A stretch of DNA of 64,000 nt from positions 14,897,576 through 14,961,575 of the forward strand of contig OZ023209.1 of NCBI GenBank assembly GCA_963995525.1, given 5' to 3'. This stretch comes from Escarpia spicata. Its lineage: Eukaryota > Annelida > Polychaeta > Sabellida > Siboglinidae. The stretch's first letter is position 1. Every line of letters starts with the position of its first letter. The notes under the pieces are model-generated. The model saw only the letters and a list, made by a program, of their open reading frames with translations. It did no database searches and was not told the origin of the DNA. Positions 1 to 12,500 of the stretch are shown here, in pieces. The translations under genes were made by a program, and so were the position numbers.

Positions 1-265
1 GGTCTAGCGCGTTCCTGATCTCGTTGATTACCCACAGTAGGACTGTCTCAGTCGAGTGGTTTCGCTTGTATGCGGACTGAAATATATCCGTAGGTGATTC
101 ATTGGCTAGGTGAATGTTCAATCTGTTGGCCACAACCTTTTCAATTACTTTCGAAAGTTGGGACAAATTGCTGACTGGGCGGTAGTTACTTAAGGTATTC
201 TTACACATTGACGGCTTCTTCAGAAGAGGATGCACAAATACTCGCTTCAGTTCATCCGGCATTTG
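1..265 (-). mobile_element. 5'-truncated LINE RT fragment (L2/Crack-like, CR1 superfamily)
   Basis: The reverse complement matches the start of the reverse-transcriptase region of the LINE at about 12655-12915 almost base for base, including the segments coding for NYRPVSNLSQLSK and the S-x-E-T region before the catalytic core. The similarity stops abruptly near 265, which would be the 5' end of this copy. The other end runs out of the window. This is typical of a 5'-truncated insertion of the same family. Coding capacity is partial. Confidence 0.85.
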
Positions 266-649
266 CTATATTTCGGATGCTATTCACGTAACACATGAGG
301 GATGTTTCATCCATGTAACTCGAATGGAGTTACTTAGCCTGCGCTTTCAAAGAAGCTACAGCTGAATACATCATATACGATTTTATCATATTCACAGCAA
401 AGGCTCGTGTGTAACTTCGTGGAGAAGTATGCAATATGAAATCACGACTTGCTGCCCGCCCCAACATCGTGCAGGCAGAACCTTATATACTTTAATTACT
501 GTAACTATAGCTTTTATATCACTAAGCTATACATTAAATCTAGCATAACAGTAGCTTAGTGATAAAATATAATATAATTAATATAAAAATGTCTTCTTTA
601 AAACTCCCCCGAAATTCTTGTACCAAAGAACTTTCAATTATTCTTCTAT

Positions 650-790
650 ATATATACAGCTATATGAATATATATATGTATATATATATATATATTCTCT
701 CTCACACACAGGTACGCACGCACGCACGCATACACGCACGCATACACACACACACACACACGTACTCACGCACGCACACATACGTTATGC
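650..790. repeat. Compound (TA)n / (CA,CGCA)n microsatellite
   Basis: A TA-rich run leads into interrupted CACACG and CACACA repeats. The peptide-like frames here (His-Thr, Tyr-Ile) are translations of the simple repeat. Confidence 0.9.
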
Positions 791-1407
791 TTCAGTGCAG
801 TGATATAAATGTTTTTATACAATTGTGAGTTACACTATCGCCGATTTGATACCAATCTGTTCTTTACTAGACGGCTACATCGTGTAAAAGTCCACCTTAT
901 GTAAGACAAATCTCCTCCAGGACATCCCGTAAGCGACATATCGGCGTAAGTTCACACAAGTCGCTGATTAATGTGCATAAATACAAACATGTTGTAACTC
1001 AAACCTAAATACAACATTGATATGATCGCTTGGAGAATCGACTGGGTAAACTTAGCAAGACAACCACACACATTGTTCGTTGTTTTTATCATGTCAGTCT
1101 GTCTATGTCGGTCTGCTACCGACTACTTTCATTTTCACGTTATGTAATTCCAATCTCCATCTTTGTCACTTGTGGCACATAAATGACCTCCCACCTAGCC
1201 TTACAGCAATGACATGGGTCGTTGGGCACCCGAAGTTCAGTTGGCGACAATCCAATTCACCGTCAGGTGGCACATGTCCTGGATTAGGTATGCACTCTCT
1301 TTCTGGTTGTTTCTCCGTCTTGTTCAACGGTTCTGTCCTATACTATAGTCTGGGTTTTGAGATTACTCGTAAGTTGCATATGCTCTTTAAAGGGAAAAAA
1401 AAACAAT

Positions 1408-1490
1408 TGTGTGGGCCGATACACCTAACAGAGTTAATACAACCTAACCATTTGCAACTACATTCTACAATATTACGCTTGTGATGTACT
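1408..1490. repeat. Dispersed repeat shared with 25188-25265
   Basis: Both places carry the order GGCC.ATACACCTAA, ACAA.CTAACC, TTTGCAACTACATTC and ACAATAT in the same orientation, with scattered substitutions. It is probably the end of an interspersed element. The family is not identified. Confidence 0.6.
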
Positions 1491-2582
1491 CAGAATGTAT
1501 TTTCAGTATGGGAAATTCTGGTGAACTCTTTCAGTTCCCGCCAGCCGACAGGTTCCCAATGCTTGACATGTAAGCGCTTAGAGCTTCCTTAACCATGACG
1601 CGTCAAATGCCCTTGTTTCCTTGATCGACATGTACGCGAATATGCCAGTTTATATGTTGGTTTCTCGTATTCCCTACCATTCAGATTTACACTTGTAATA
1701 ACTGTTACAACGCCATGCACTGTAATATGTGGACGTACACATATTTAGTAGTTACAGCTCCAAAATAAATTCGGTGACGCACAGTAGAATACCATTCTCA
1801 GTTTGGCAACTGGCGAACTGGGGAGAGTGGGCATTAGTGACGTCAGGCATATATCACAGTGGCGGTGTCCGTTCAATTTAAATGGTGTGTGTTCAACTAA
1901 GTTATACAAGTAAACTGCTAATATAATATTCTTGATTGTCGATTGTAATTGCTAATCGTTAGTTTTTATTAACTCTTTTAGATGCATAAGCCCGAAAAGG
2001 TGCATCTATTTTGTGTCCTTTTGAAGACTGGTTATCTGCTTCGTGGCCCGGAATAATCATGGTTGGTAATTATTAGCAGGCAGTTCGACGAGTTACCTTT
2101 CGGCTAAACAATCCACCATCCATTATATTGCCAATAGAGTGGTCTATAATGTAACTTATTACTTTTCGCGGGCTAATACCGAACACTATTTCGGGCATAT
2201 TAAAGGCAATTTGGTAGCCATTGCACCATCAACATACGTCTTCTATTCTTAAGGGCATTGTATTAATTAGTATATAAAATAAGAGGAACAGGACACCTGT
2301 CTGACAGCGGAACACACGATGATAAGTTAACCGTAGCTGATTGAGATTTCATTGGAATAGTTTTGCTGTATGTTGCTAATCATAGATGCATTATCCGCCC
2401 GAGTTGGAATATCAACACTGTAGCGACGACGATATTAGTAAGGTGTGTTATTATATGTGTTGAATCAGTGTTGGGCGCGATTTTAAACAACAAGGTAACA
2501 CACACACACAACAGATTGGAAGGTGTATTTGGAAATTTAGTTATCTTTCCAATGCACAACTAAAATAGAATAAAGTGGTCTA

Positions 2583-3137
<555 letters not shown>

Positions 3138-3439
3138 AAGCAGGGCTGTGTTGTAAGTGACCCAAATGTGTATACTCAGTTAAGAATCAACACAGTTGGC
3201 GGGTTATAGGAATGACATTTTCTTAACAGTAGATCTAAGAACTTCAAGGTTCAGAGCCATTGAACAGAAGAACGTTCAGGCTCGGTTTAATATCTAAGAT
3301 AAAGCTTGTATGTAGGACAGAACAAAGATTGGCTTATAAAAAATTATTGAAAGACCCGACACAGTTTTAGCCTGAAAGGAATATAACCATTATTGAGAAC
3401 TGTTTCGCGCGTGGATGTTTACATATGGCTTGGAGTAGT

Positions 3440-3740
3440 AGGTAGGCATCCTGTAGTCTCGTAAGACTATGGATCTATGCCCTGGTGTCGAAGATCAGTT
3501 GTTGGCTGGGAAGCGACTGTTGTGGCTGTAGAGGCCAATTCTTGAGTGGCAGTCTTTATTGCATATGCTGCACTTGAAGGCGTTCTCAGCCTGGGTGTTT
3601 TTCTGCGGTTGTGTTTTTCTTCTGCTAGCTTGCGGAGAGTATCCTCTCCTCTTTTGAGACCCCTGTGTAGTTTCTGCCTCCATGTGGATCGGTCTCCAGC
3701 AAGATCCTCCCAGTTGTCAACATCTTGGAGTATATGTCAA
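3440..3740 (-). mobile_element. LINE ORF2 C-terminal fragment with C2H2 finger
   Basis: The minus-strand frame ends with a finger CSICNKDCHSRIGLYSH, preceded by a basic segment with a D-R-x-x-W-R motif. This matches the C-terminal tail seen in many animal LINE polymerases: a D-R-x-x-W segment, a charged linker, then C-x2-C...RIGLxSH. No RT catalytic motif lies next to it, so only the 3' end of an element is present. The exact clade is not certain. Confidence 0.65.
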
Positions 3741-4439
3741 AATTAAAGTAGTGTCACCTAGCTAACAAAGGTTTCTGTCATCACTAAGTACCTTCCCTGT
3801 TTATCCAGAAGTAAAATTAATATGGTTAATGAATTTTGTTATCCATCATGACAGTCAATCTTCATTTTTTTATTTGTAATGAATGATATTGTGTTTTGCC
3901 ACAAAACAGATCAAGACTGGGCAAAACTTTATACAGAACATTTCTTGTCGGTCAATGAATGGACTGCTATTGTACATTTCTAAACCAGGACCTATACTAC
4001 CGCAATATCACTAACTTACAGACATATATCTGCAAATAATTGGCTTATATTTCAACGGCAGTTCGAACTGTAAACTGTTCGTACGACGACGAAACAGTTC
4101 ACAGAACTACTACAATTGTGGAGTTTCGTGTTTCCTAGTGATAATCCATAGTTTAGTCATTCGTTATATAACACAGTTTACATATTTAAATAATGTACAC
4201 TTGGATGTGTAGAATCTTCAGAAATAAGTGAGTTGTGTCTGCAACCCGGAATTATTGGTGTACCCGACGACAGTCCCCTTTTGAAATGACCAAATCTTGA
4301 GTTTTTCCTTATATCGACGTCGGTTAATTCGAAGAGGAAGACTTTCGTTGTATTACTGTTCGGGCGCGGCGCTTTGCCTAACAGGATAATATCCAATTGA
4401 CTTTCCAATCATGTTGTTCTACATGTCAGAGGTATTTCA
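3741..4439. other. No feature seen
   Basis: I find no recognisable coding, RNA or repeat structure. The open frames are short and without family signature. Confidence 0.4.
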
Positions 4440-4772
4440 TTGTGCCTACAATTGGTGACAACGAACCGTCAACAAGCGTCCCCATGCCCAAAGAACTGTG
4501 TTTCAGGAACCTATAAGAACACGGTGAAAAACGATTTCACAGCGTCATACGTAGGTACCACACAAACATACTTCGGAAAGACCAGTGCGGAAAATACGTA
4601 ACCCCTTTTTCGCCAATCGTACCATCGACTCACGGAAGAAACTACCTGGAGAAGTAACAATAGTGCCATCTTTTAGCATATTCAAGAACAAATTGAGATC
4701 TCTGGCAACCAGCTAAATCGACACGTCAACCAAGTATTCCGACTAAGTAAAAAGTAAGCAAGCAAGCAAGCA
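4440..4772 (+). mobile_element. Decayed LINE 3' fragment
   Basis: Plus-strand translation in a broken frame gives F-A-N-R-T-I-D-S-R-K-x-L-P-G-E-V followed by P-S-F-S-I-F-K-N-K-L. This resembles the extreme C-terminus of LINE polymerases (R-x-x-x-x-W-N-x-L-P...FKxxL). A short (AAGC)n tail at about 4755-4772 could be the 3' tail repeat. There are several stops and shifts. Confidence 0.5.
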
Positions 4773-5441
4773 ATGAGCATTTTTTTCGCACAATACTACG
4801 CCTCCATGGAAGTCATTACAACGGCAATGTGAGCAGATTTCATAACAATAGACTGCTTAAAATATCTCTTACCTTTTGGGGATTACTCTTGCACAACCTT
4901 CTCGAAGTTTTTCGCGACCGTCACGAGACCCCAAATAGCGCTCCGCGTGATACGTCCAGTTACCGAAGCTAACGGGTGACTGATTTCCAAACACCTTACA
5001 GTATTGCCGACGCTCATTGGCTGTTGAGATACATGTCGTGCGCAGATTGGCGAATAGACGCGGAACAGTTGCACATGACAGTGGGTCGCTAGTGTGCAGG
5101 TAAATAAGGAACTCTTATGCACGATCGTAAGGCTAGCACATATATATCAGTGGGCCTTTGTCAATTGTTTGCCGACTTAATTAGGTGCGCCACTACATTC
5201 AGTGACTGATATTGGGTGGGTGGGTGGGTGGGTGGGTGAGTGACTTAGCTTGTCTCAATTGTCAATATCTTAGAATGCCAGTTACATACATCACTGATTG
5301 GGGTTCCGGTTACTTTATGGCTAACACATCTAAGCTCTAACGGTATTCTTGCCTTGTAAAGCACATGTACTTTCATAAAGACGTGATTACGAAAGACAGG
5401 CCGTAATGACGTTGAAGTCTCTACTCTCTACAGAACATATC

Positions 5442-5442
<1 letters not shown>
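4773..5442. other. No gene seen; short (GGGT)n tract
   Basis: Nothing coding is recognised. A run of about six GGGT units near 5215-5239 could form a G-quadruplex on the plus strand. Confidence 0.5.
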
Positions 5443-5522
<80 letters not shown>

Positions 5523-5690
5523 TGTGTGGGTGTGTGCGTGTGTGCGTGTGTGCGTGTGTGCGTGTGTGCGCGTGTGCGCGTGTGCGCGTGTGCGCGTGTG
5601 TGCGTGTGTGCGTGTGTGCGTGTGTGCGTGTGTGCGTGTGTGCGTGTGTGCGTGTGTATATGTATGCATGTATGTATGTATGTATGTCAG
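5443..5690. repeat. Compound (GT)n / (GTGTGTGC)n / (GTGCGC)n microsatellite
   Basis: A pure GT run of about 75 bp passes into a higher-order array of GTGTGTGC and GTGCGC units and ends in ATGTATGTATGT. Alternating purine-pyrimidine of this length is a classical Z-DNA former. Confidence 0.95.
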
Positions 5691-6870
5691 GTGGCCTACA
5701 AGTATCCAAAACGCGCATGGGGCTGGCCCACTTTCGGTACTTTTAGGCGACTGCCTGTAAGGACGATGTCACGATCGCCTAGGCCTGGGATGGCGGTGAT
5801 CCTGGTGATGAGGTTTGGTCTCTTGGCCAGGAACAGTTTGAGAATGGCATTTCTTCTGGTGGGTTCTTGGTTTGTCTGGTGGAGTCCACGATCGTTGATC
5901 GTGTCCAGGAAGAGGTGGTTGACAGTCCGTGGGTAACTGTTTCCCTGAATGTTGTTGGTCTCCCAGTCAATATCAGCAAGGTTTAGATCCCCCGATCTGG
6001 ATATCGTTGTTCTTCTTGCAGCGTCTAGGGTCATCAGCAGATCGGACATCTGCTTGTCGCTGGTTGCTGGGCGATACAGGGAAATTACTACTAGTTGATC
6101 ATCCCTCTTCTCCATATGTATCTAGACGGTGACTGATCCAGTCTCAATGGCGGTGGCTTTTTGAATTTCATGTCAGATGAAGTTGCTTCAGGTAGTCAAC
6201 AGGTCATCCCCGTAGCCATAGTGCCTCTTCTTCCCGAAAACATTGTAGTTCAGTAGTTCATTGTAGAAAGGCTTCCGCATCAGTTAAGTCCGGTCGGTGT
6301 GAGTCGTGTTTCTGATCTTAGGAATACATCTGGGTTTGTGGAGTAACTTCCAAAACTCTGCCTTATATGTCCTTAAACTCTGGAAGTATATTGCCACCGT
6401 TCTAGGAGTTTGCTATATCGGCGCTGCGGCCACGCTGGAGGTGGACGAGTCGCTGGAGAAGGTGTTGAGTTGGGAGTTTAGTTTCTGTTGGACATAGATG
6501 CAGTTTATCGGTCAGGATCGGGAGAAGGATGTCCTATGTGGGCTGACACGTTGTCTTGGCTCTGGAAGTCAGACAGTGAAGGGGCTCTGGAGATGTCAAG
6601 TACAGTGAGGAGTGGGCGGTGTGGACAGAGTCGGCGGAGATGGAAGCAACTAAATAGTTCCCTGGAAAAATGTGGTAGACCACAGCTGCAGCACTACCAA
6701 GATAATTATATCTGACTGCATGGCGAGGTAGATATTGTCACACTTGCCCATGCGGTAGGCATGGAACCAGACGTCGCAGCTGTTGCATGCGATACCTCTA
6801 TTGTCCTTCTATTTCACTGATGTGTTGCAGATTCCACATGGAAATTTGGGACTGTGTGATCCTGGGTTTT
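5691..6870 (-). mobile_element. LINE 5' fragment: PHD-like finger plus endonuclease
   Basis: Read on the minus strand, the upstream part (about 6860-6720) encodes a Cys-rich finger (PCGICN...IACNSCDVWFHAYRMGKC) of the PHD-like type found in front of many LINE endonucleases. Further down (6115-5720) comes an apurinic-endonuclease segment with SLYRP, a degraded catalytic G-D-L-N-L-A-D-I-D-W (normally GDFN) and N-H-L-F-L-D. The segments lie in different frames with stops between them. The RT part is missing, its 3' side being replaced by the GT tract. Confidence 0.7.
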
Positions 6871-6949
6871 GCTTATGTCCAGTGCGATCAGGAGTAGGCC
6901 TAGAAAGGATTAATTTTGGACGCTGCATAAATTAAACTACAATTAACAC

Positions 6950-7157
<208 letters not shown>

Positions 7158-7376
7158 GTTAAAAACCAAGAAAATTGGTAATCGTCATAGCTCTACATAA
7201 ACACACACACGCAATACTAAAAAGGTCCCCAGATGGTCATTTAGAAACAGTTAAATGCATTCTAAAGCAACTGCGTTCAATGTGTTAACATTGGAATGCG
7301 TCTAAACCGTATTCTCCAATTGTTACAATGTAAACAAATATAACCATATACCTACCTTATTCAACCGGGGTAACCA

Positions 7377-7639
7377 CATATATGCGGATCCAGATGTGCC
7401 TGCATGGGGCATTTGCCCCCTACGCCTTTGACATTTTTTGGCGAGTTTCCATAAGGCTGGTGCAGATGGAGCTAAGTGTTTAGAGAGCCTCAATTGTTGA
7501 TATTTTGGACAAGTCTCAAGTGGGTTGCAAATGGACGTTTTTGTGAGAGCCTTAAGGGTTGGTATTTTGGCGAGCTTTGGGGGGGTACATTTGCAGTGTA
7601 TTTGGGCCTCCTAGACTATCCTGTCTGGATCCGCCCCTG
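7377..7639. mobile_element. hAT-like non-autonomous element (MITE)
   Basis: The ends carry GCGGATCCAGA in inverted orientation: the left end starts CATATATGCGGATCC and the right end reads GGATCCGCCCCTG. The outer bases are CA/TG, as in hAT elements whose ends read CAGGGGCGGATC. Flanks GTAACCA (7370-7376) and GTAACTA (7640-7646) look like a 7-8 bp target duplication with one change. There is no coding capacity in 263 bp. The family assignment rests on end motifs only. Confidence 0.6.
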
Positions 7640-8149
7640 GTAACTATTGATCAAATCATCTTCAACGTCTCTGCCTCCAAGCTCTCTTGTGAGTGACAAA
7701 CAGTGGCGCCACATGACGGAGCCTGCGTAATCAAGTATAGTTCGCTAAAATGTGGTAACGGTGGTTCGCTGTTATTGTTGTTTTGTTCCCAGTTTCTGCG
7801 GGTATAATGTGAGGTCAGTTGCGTATATTGTCAGTGCGCCTGTAACTGTGCTAATTATACTGTGTGTCTATATTTTGTTTTACCCGTACTTTCTCGGACC
7901 CCAAAGCATTGCCATTAAATAAGTATTGCCGCATGGGCGATAATTGAGCAGTTTGTTTGTTTGATCATTCATCATTTTATGGACATCCCAATTTTCGGTA
8001 TCCCATACGTTTACAGTTTTATAGACATAGATCATGACCGCAGTCCCTGACTGACGCACACACATACGTGCACACGCACACAGATAGACACACAGGCTCA
8101 CAGCGGAGTCTGAGAGCTGTCAGGTTCGTTCTCAATGCTAACATAGTCA

Positions 8150-8772
8150 TAGTCTATTGAATAGCCGGCGAATAGACACAGAAACACATCAATTCAAAGC
8201 ACAAGTCAAGTGCCAGCGACGTACTCCAACAGCTCCAGTGGCTAACGCTAGAGGAACTGCGTCGCTTTGCCAAACTCTACAAAATTCGTAATGGACAAGC
8301 CCTTGTCTACCAGCAACAGACGAAGCCAGCAGTACCAGCGCATCCATCTGTCGCACTGAATGTAGGAGTAACACCTTCTCCCCCCTCCACCATCCGTGAC
8401 TGACTGGAACGTTCTGCCCCCAGAAACTGTCCAGTCCCTCACACTTGGCACCTTCATTGTGAGGGAGTCAAGCCACATCTCACCAACTAGTTATGGGCCT
8501 GGGGTACCACTAGGGTGCTCTGGGGCATATGGCTTATGGGCAGCCCCAAATACAGCTGTGCCTATGCTTAGAGTTAGGCTGCCTTGCACTTTGTTTATAC
8601 TTTAGTGTATACCTTATACTTTGTTTATGGTTTGTTTATGCTTTGTTTCTACTTTCTCCAAACCCCAAGCTGCACAAATCTTGTTGTTCTCCGCTACATG
8701 GTACATGTCAGTAAGTGTCGACCAATACGACAGATGGACATAAATGGAAGAAGAAGACGCAAGCACACATGC
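8150..8772 (+). mobile_element. LINE 3' end fragment with UTR
   Basis: Plus-strand translation gives LQQLQWLTLEELRRFAKLYK, which resembles the LINE polymerase C-terminal block (R...KxxNGL), then about 60 codons later D-W-N-V-L-P-P-E-T-V-Q-S-L-T-L-G-T-F, the usual DWNxLPxxxVxxxSLxxF end. The two blocks are in different frames. A 3' UTR-like stretch follows and ends in AGAAGAAGAAGACG near 8757. The catalytic core is absent. Confidence 0.7.
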
Positions 8773-9396
8773 ATTCAAAACAATAACTAGACATTGACAT
8801 ACCCAACATTCTATCTACACACAAAGCTCCTTTGCACATATTCCTGTTATTTGCATGTTATTTGTGTTAAATTAAAAAAAGAAATTGCACTCTGTACATA
8901 GAAGCACTGTTCCTGTTCGCCTGCCAGCCACTGCCTGTGTCCTCCGTGCACTGAGGATAGGCGGAAGAACGGAAGAAGAAAGAAGAAACACACACAGTAT
9001 TATTACACTCATGTTGTAAAGTATGCATACATGTTTTGAAATTTACGAGTAAGACATCTCCAAATAACACATAAGAATACATTAAAAAACTAGTCCATGA
9101 CAGGTTCTAATTTATACATTTACCCCACTATGACTATAGGGTAGGCACTATTTTATATTATTTGCGCAATTGTTTACCTTACAACATCCGTTCACAACTT
9201 TATTGCCCTGTGTATTTGTTGCAATGAAAAACATTTAACGGCCAGAATTTCATAGAAATATACACAGAATGTCTGAGAGAGTATCTTATGCGTCAGCCAT
9301 TTTGTAAGCATGACAAATCTTGTTGCCAGCCGACATGAATAATTAGGGATATTGCATTGTTTGTCTAATTTGTTATTCCTTTTTGTTTCATTCTAG

Positions 9397-9513
9397 ATGG
9401 TGATGGATGTAATTAATGATATCACTGAACTGAAGTGTGTCTACGCTGAAACGGAAGAATGGATTGGTAAAGCACTCACCAGTCTTGGGTGGAGTAGAGA
9501 GAATCTACGCAAG
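9397..9513 (+). CDS. SNRNP48: SNRNP48 exon, N-terminal part
   Basis: Bounded by a pyrimidine-rich acceptor (TTTTTGTTTCATTCTAG) and a GTATAG donor. It codes for 39 residues from a possible ATG, ending EEWIGKALTSLGWSRENLRK, which aligns with the vertebrate N-terminal segment ending in SLGWDLDSL. Because an acceptor lies directly before the ATG, an upstream non-coding or coding exon is likely. Confidence 0.8.
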
Positions 9514-12500
9514 GTATAGGCCTATTCCAGGACTACATACTCATTCCAAGGTTTTATTTAAATGTTTAAATACTTAAGTCCACTTCATTTGAACATTTTA
9601 AATTCACATTGCTTAATTTCCTTCTGTTTTGATTCAGTCACGTCAATCATGTCTATGCTTCACACAGTACTGTGGACAGCTCTGTGTGAAGAGTCCAAAT
9701 ATACTACATAACTGTATATAAACAAAATGGCTGAATTATTAATTTTTTTAAAGTTGATCAATAGTGAAACTAAAATGTTATTTCTTTTAAATGTTTGCAG
9801 TTGTTTTGTCTTAAGAAAGTAATTTAAAGTATACAGAGTTTACAAAGGCAAATTTGTAAATTTCTGTATGTTTCTGTATTTTAGTTCAAGACCAGCCAGT
9901 TTTTGCTTGCAGTTGTACACAGTTATTTGCAATATCCTACATATTTTGTTATGATTATAGAGAGTTACGTAAATCCTCGTCAAACATCCCTGTATGAGCA
10001 TGTGGTTAATAGCGCAAATTTTCATGTGCCACTAGCTGTAAACATTCATTTTATAAACCAATTTTGTAACATTAGTGGCCAGCACCTACCCAAAATGTTT
10101 TTGTGCATTAATACAATTGTTTGTAGCATTACCAATTTTATATATATTTATTTAATGGCGTAGTGTTGTGCCATATTGTTGCGCTAATTTTCTTTCTTTT
10201 AGAATAACACTTCCATTGACCTAACTTAAAGAAAACAATTCTTTTAATTAATGTAAAAACAAGGAACAGGCAATCTTTCGGTAAAAAATGTCAGTTGTTG
10301 AGGTAGCAATATATTCTTTCAGGAATACCAACAATTTTGTGGCCTTCATGAATGCACAGTACGCACGTACACTGTATTGAGGTAAAATGGTCATGATGAT
10401 TTTTAGTCCTTTGGGTTAACGGTCCAACGGACTTATGCCATGACTCTGCGTCCGCCGTCAGCTGCCATATTTCAGAAACCATTCAACTTTTTCTCTAATT
10501 TTGCATATACATATCTTAGGGTACTGCCACTATGCAGGATAAATCTGTATTTGATTGAATCATTCTAAGGGCCCCGTAGGGCCCCCAAACTAGTACATTT
10601 TCACATTTTGCCTATTTTTTCAAACACTCTTCAGTCTTCAGTAACTTTTTCTCTGATTTTGAAGTGTTCTATGAGCGTCCCTGGTGGCAGCTGTGTTTTG
10701 TATGAGCTCGTGGATTTCACTAGTTTAATGCGTTTTCTAACCATTCAATCATCGTTATAATTGTACAACCGTTTTATGATACTACGCGCTGTGCTTGGGT
10801 TCATGCTGATTGGAACTATACTCCCGAACATTTGTGATATTTGGACACTACAGCCTGCAATCACACCTGTTTGTGTTAACGAAGACTACACTGTTATACC
10901 TATGTTGACCCACATTCGGTACGACAAGCACGATCTGCTGCGCCACAGCAAGGTAATAACGAAAGACAATAGACTCTCCGAGCCGGCGTATTGTTTATTG
11001 AAGCTACTTGGGATAGCCGTACCACCGCGTGGGTGTCGAGCCGGCAAGAACAGTAGACACAAACGTACTTCAGTACACACTGCACCTGTTGTGCAATCGG
11101 CCTCACCGTCAGGTCAAGCGATATATGTGATTGTAACTGCCAGGACACATATTCCCAGAACAATATTGTGCAAATCACCTCGCCGTAGTGATCCGTGCAA
11201 CTTAGTTCATGTTTCTACACGCGATAATACGAGCCCGACAAAGAGCAATCTCTCAGTCGCTGTCCTTAATGCTCGTTCTGTCAGAAATAAAACGCTAACC
11301 ATCAATGAATTCGTGACCGACCACAACATTGACATCTTAGCCATAACAGAAACGTGGCTGAAAAAGAACAACGACAAACCGATAATCGCTGAACTGACGC
11401 CGAACGGATATACGTTTATCAATGTTCCTCGTGCGGCTGGACGCGGTGGTGGTGTCGGCGTCATCCACAGGAACATGGTACCGTGCAAGATGCTCCCTAA
11501 AACGAACTATGCGTATCCAGTTCACTGGAGCCACATCTAGAACGTTCAACCTGTGCACGCTCTACCGCCCGCCATCATCGGCTAAGACTCCCAGGCCGAT
11601 GGCGGAGTTCTACCTGGAACTAGAACACCTGTTCCGAGAGGTGTCGACATGTATAACACCAATGTGCATTGTTGGTGACTTCAACATCAGATACGACGTT
11701 GAGGCAGAGGCCCGGCCGCTCGTGCAACTACTGGACTCATATAATTTCACTCAACACGTCACACAGCCTACACATTCTGCAGGCCACACATTGGACTTTG
11801 TGATAACCCCCAAAAATGTCAGTCTCGCTAATTCTGTTGACGTTATTCCGATGTCTATATCAGATCACCACGTGGTGCGCTACGTCATGAACATCCAGAG
11901 GCCAGCTAAGACATCGACACATATAGTAAAATGCAATTACTGCTCGTTTGATGCCGATTCTTTCAATAATGACATTCGATCAACTTGTGAGTTACTATCA
12001 GCCATGGTGTCAACATCTAGCGCAGCGGAACTGGTCACTGGCTACAATTCTTCACTAAGAACATGTATCGATAAACATGCACCAGAGCGACTGACTGCCA
12101 TGCGGGATAATATGCCAAACCCGTGGTACAACAGCAACATCGATGACACGAGGAGACGACGGCGAAAGAACGAGTCATTGTGGAGACGCACAAAGCTTGA
12201 GATTCATCGACAAATGTACGTTGATGCACGCGATGAGTGCAACAAGCTCATTGCCCTCTCGAAAACCAACTACTATCGAGATAAACTTCTGAACACTGAT
12301 AACAAAAGCATGTTCAACATCGTGAAATCACTGAGTGGGAAGCCATCACGTTCGTATCCCGAATATGACTCTGTCGTTGCCTGTTGCCATTCATTTTAGG
12401 ACTATTTCAACAACAAGGTAGCTGAAATTCGACTCGGCTTACATGCTGCCAGACATCGCATGACACCGCCGCATGAAACACGTCGCTTTGTCACACCAAT

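Larger units (their letters stand above)
266..2582. other. No gene seen; AT-rich and small simple repeats
   Basis: I see no conserved coding segment here. The stretch contains an AT-rich (TA)n patch followed by CA/CGCA repeats near 650-790, and a short dispersed repeat near 1408-1490 (listed separately). The open frames are short and resemble no family I recognise. Confidence 0.5.

Noticed and set aside
10886..11558. Minus-strand frames inside the LINE at 10.7-14 kb
   Set aside because: Shadows of the endonuclease/RT frames; no family signature in the minus orientation.
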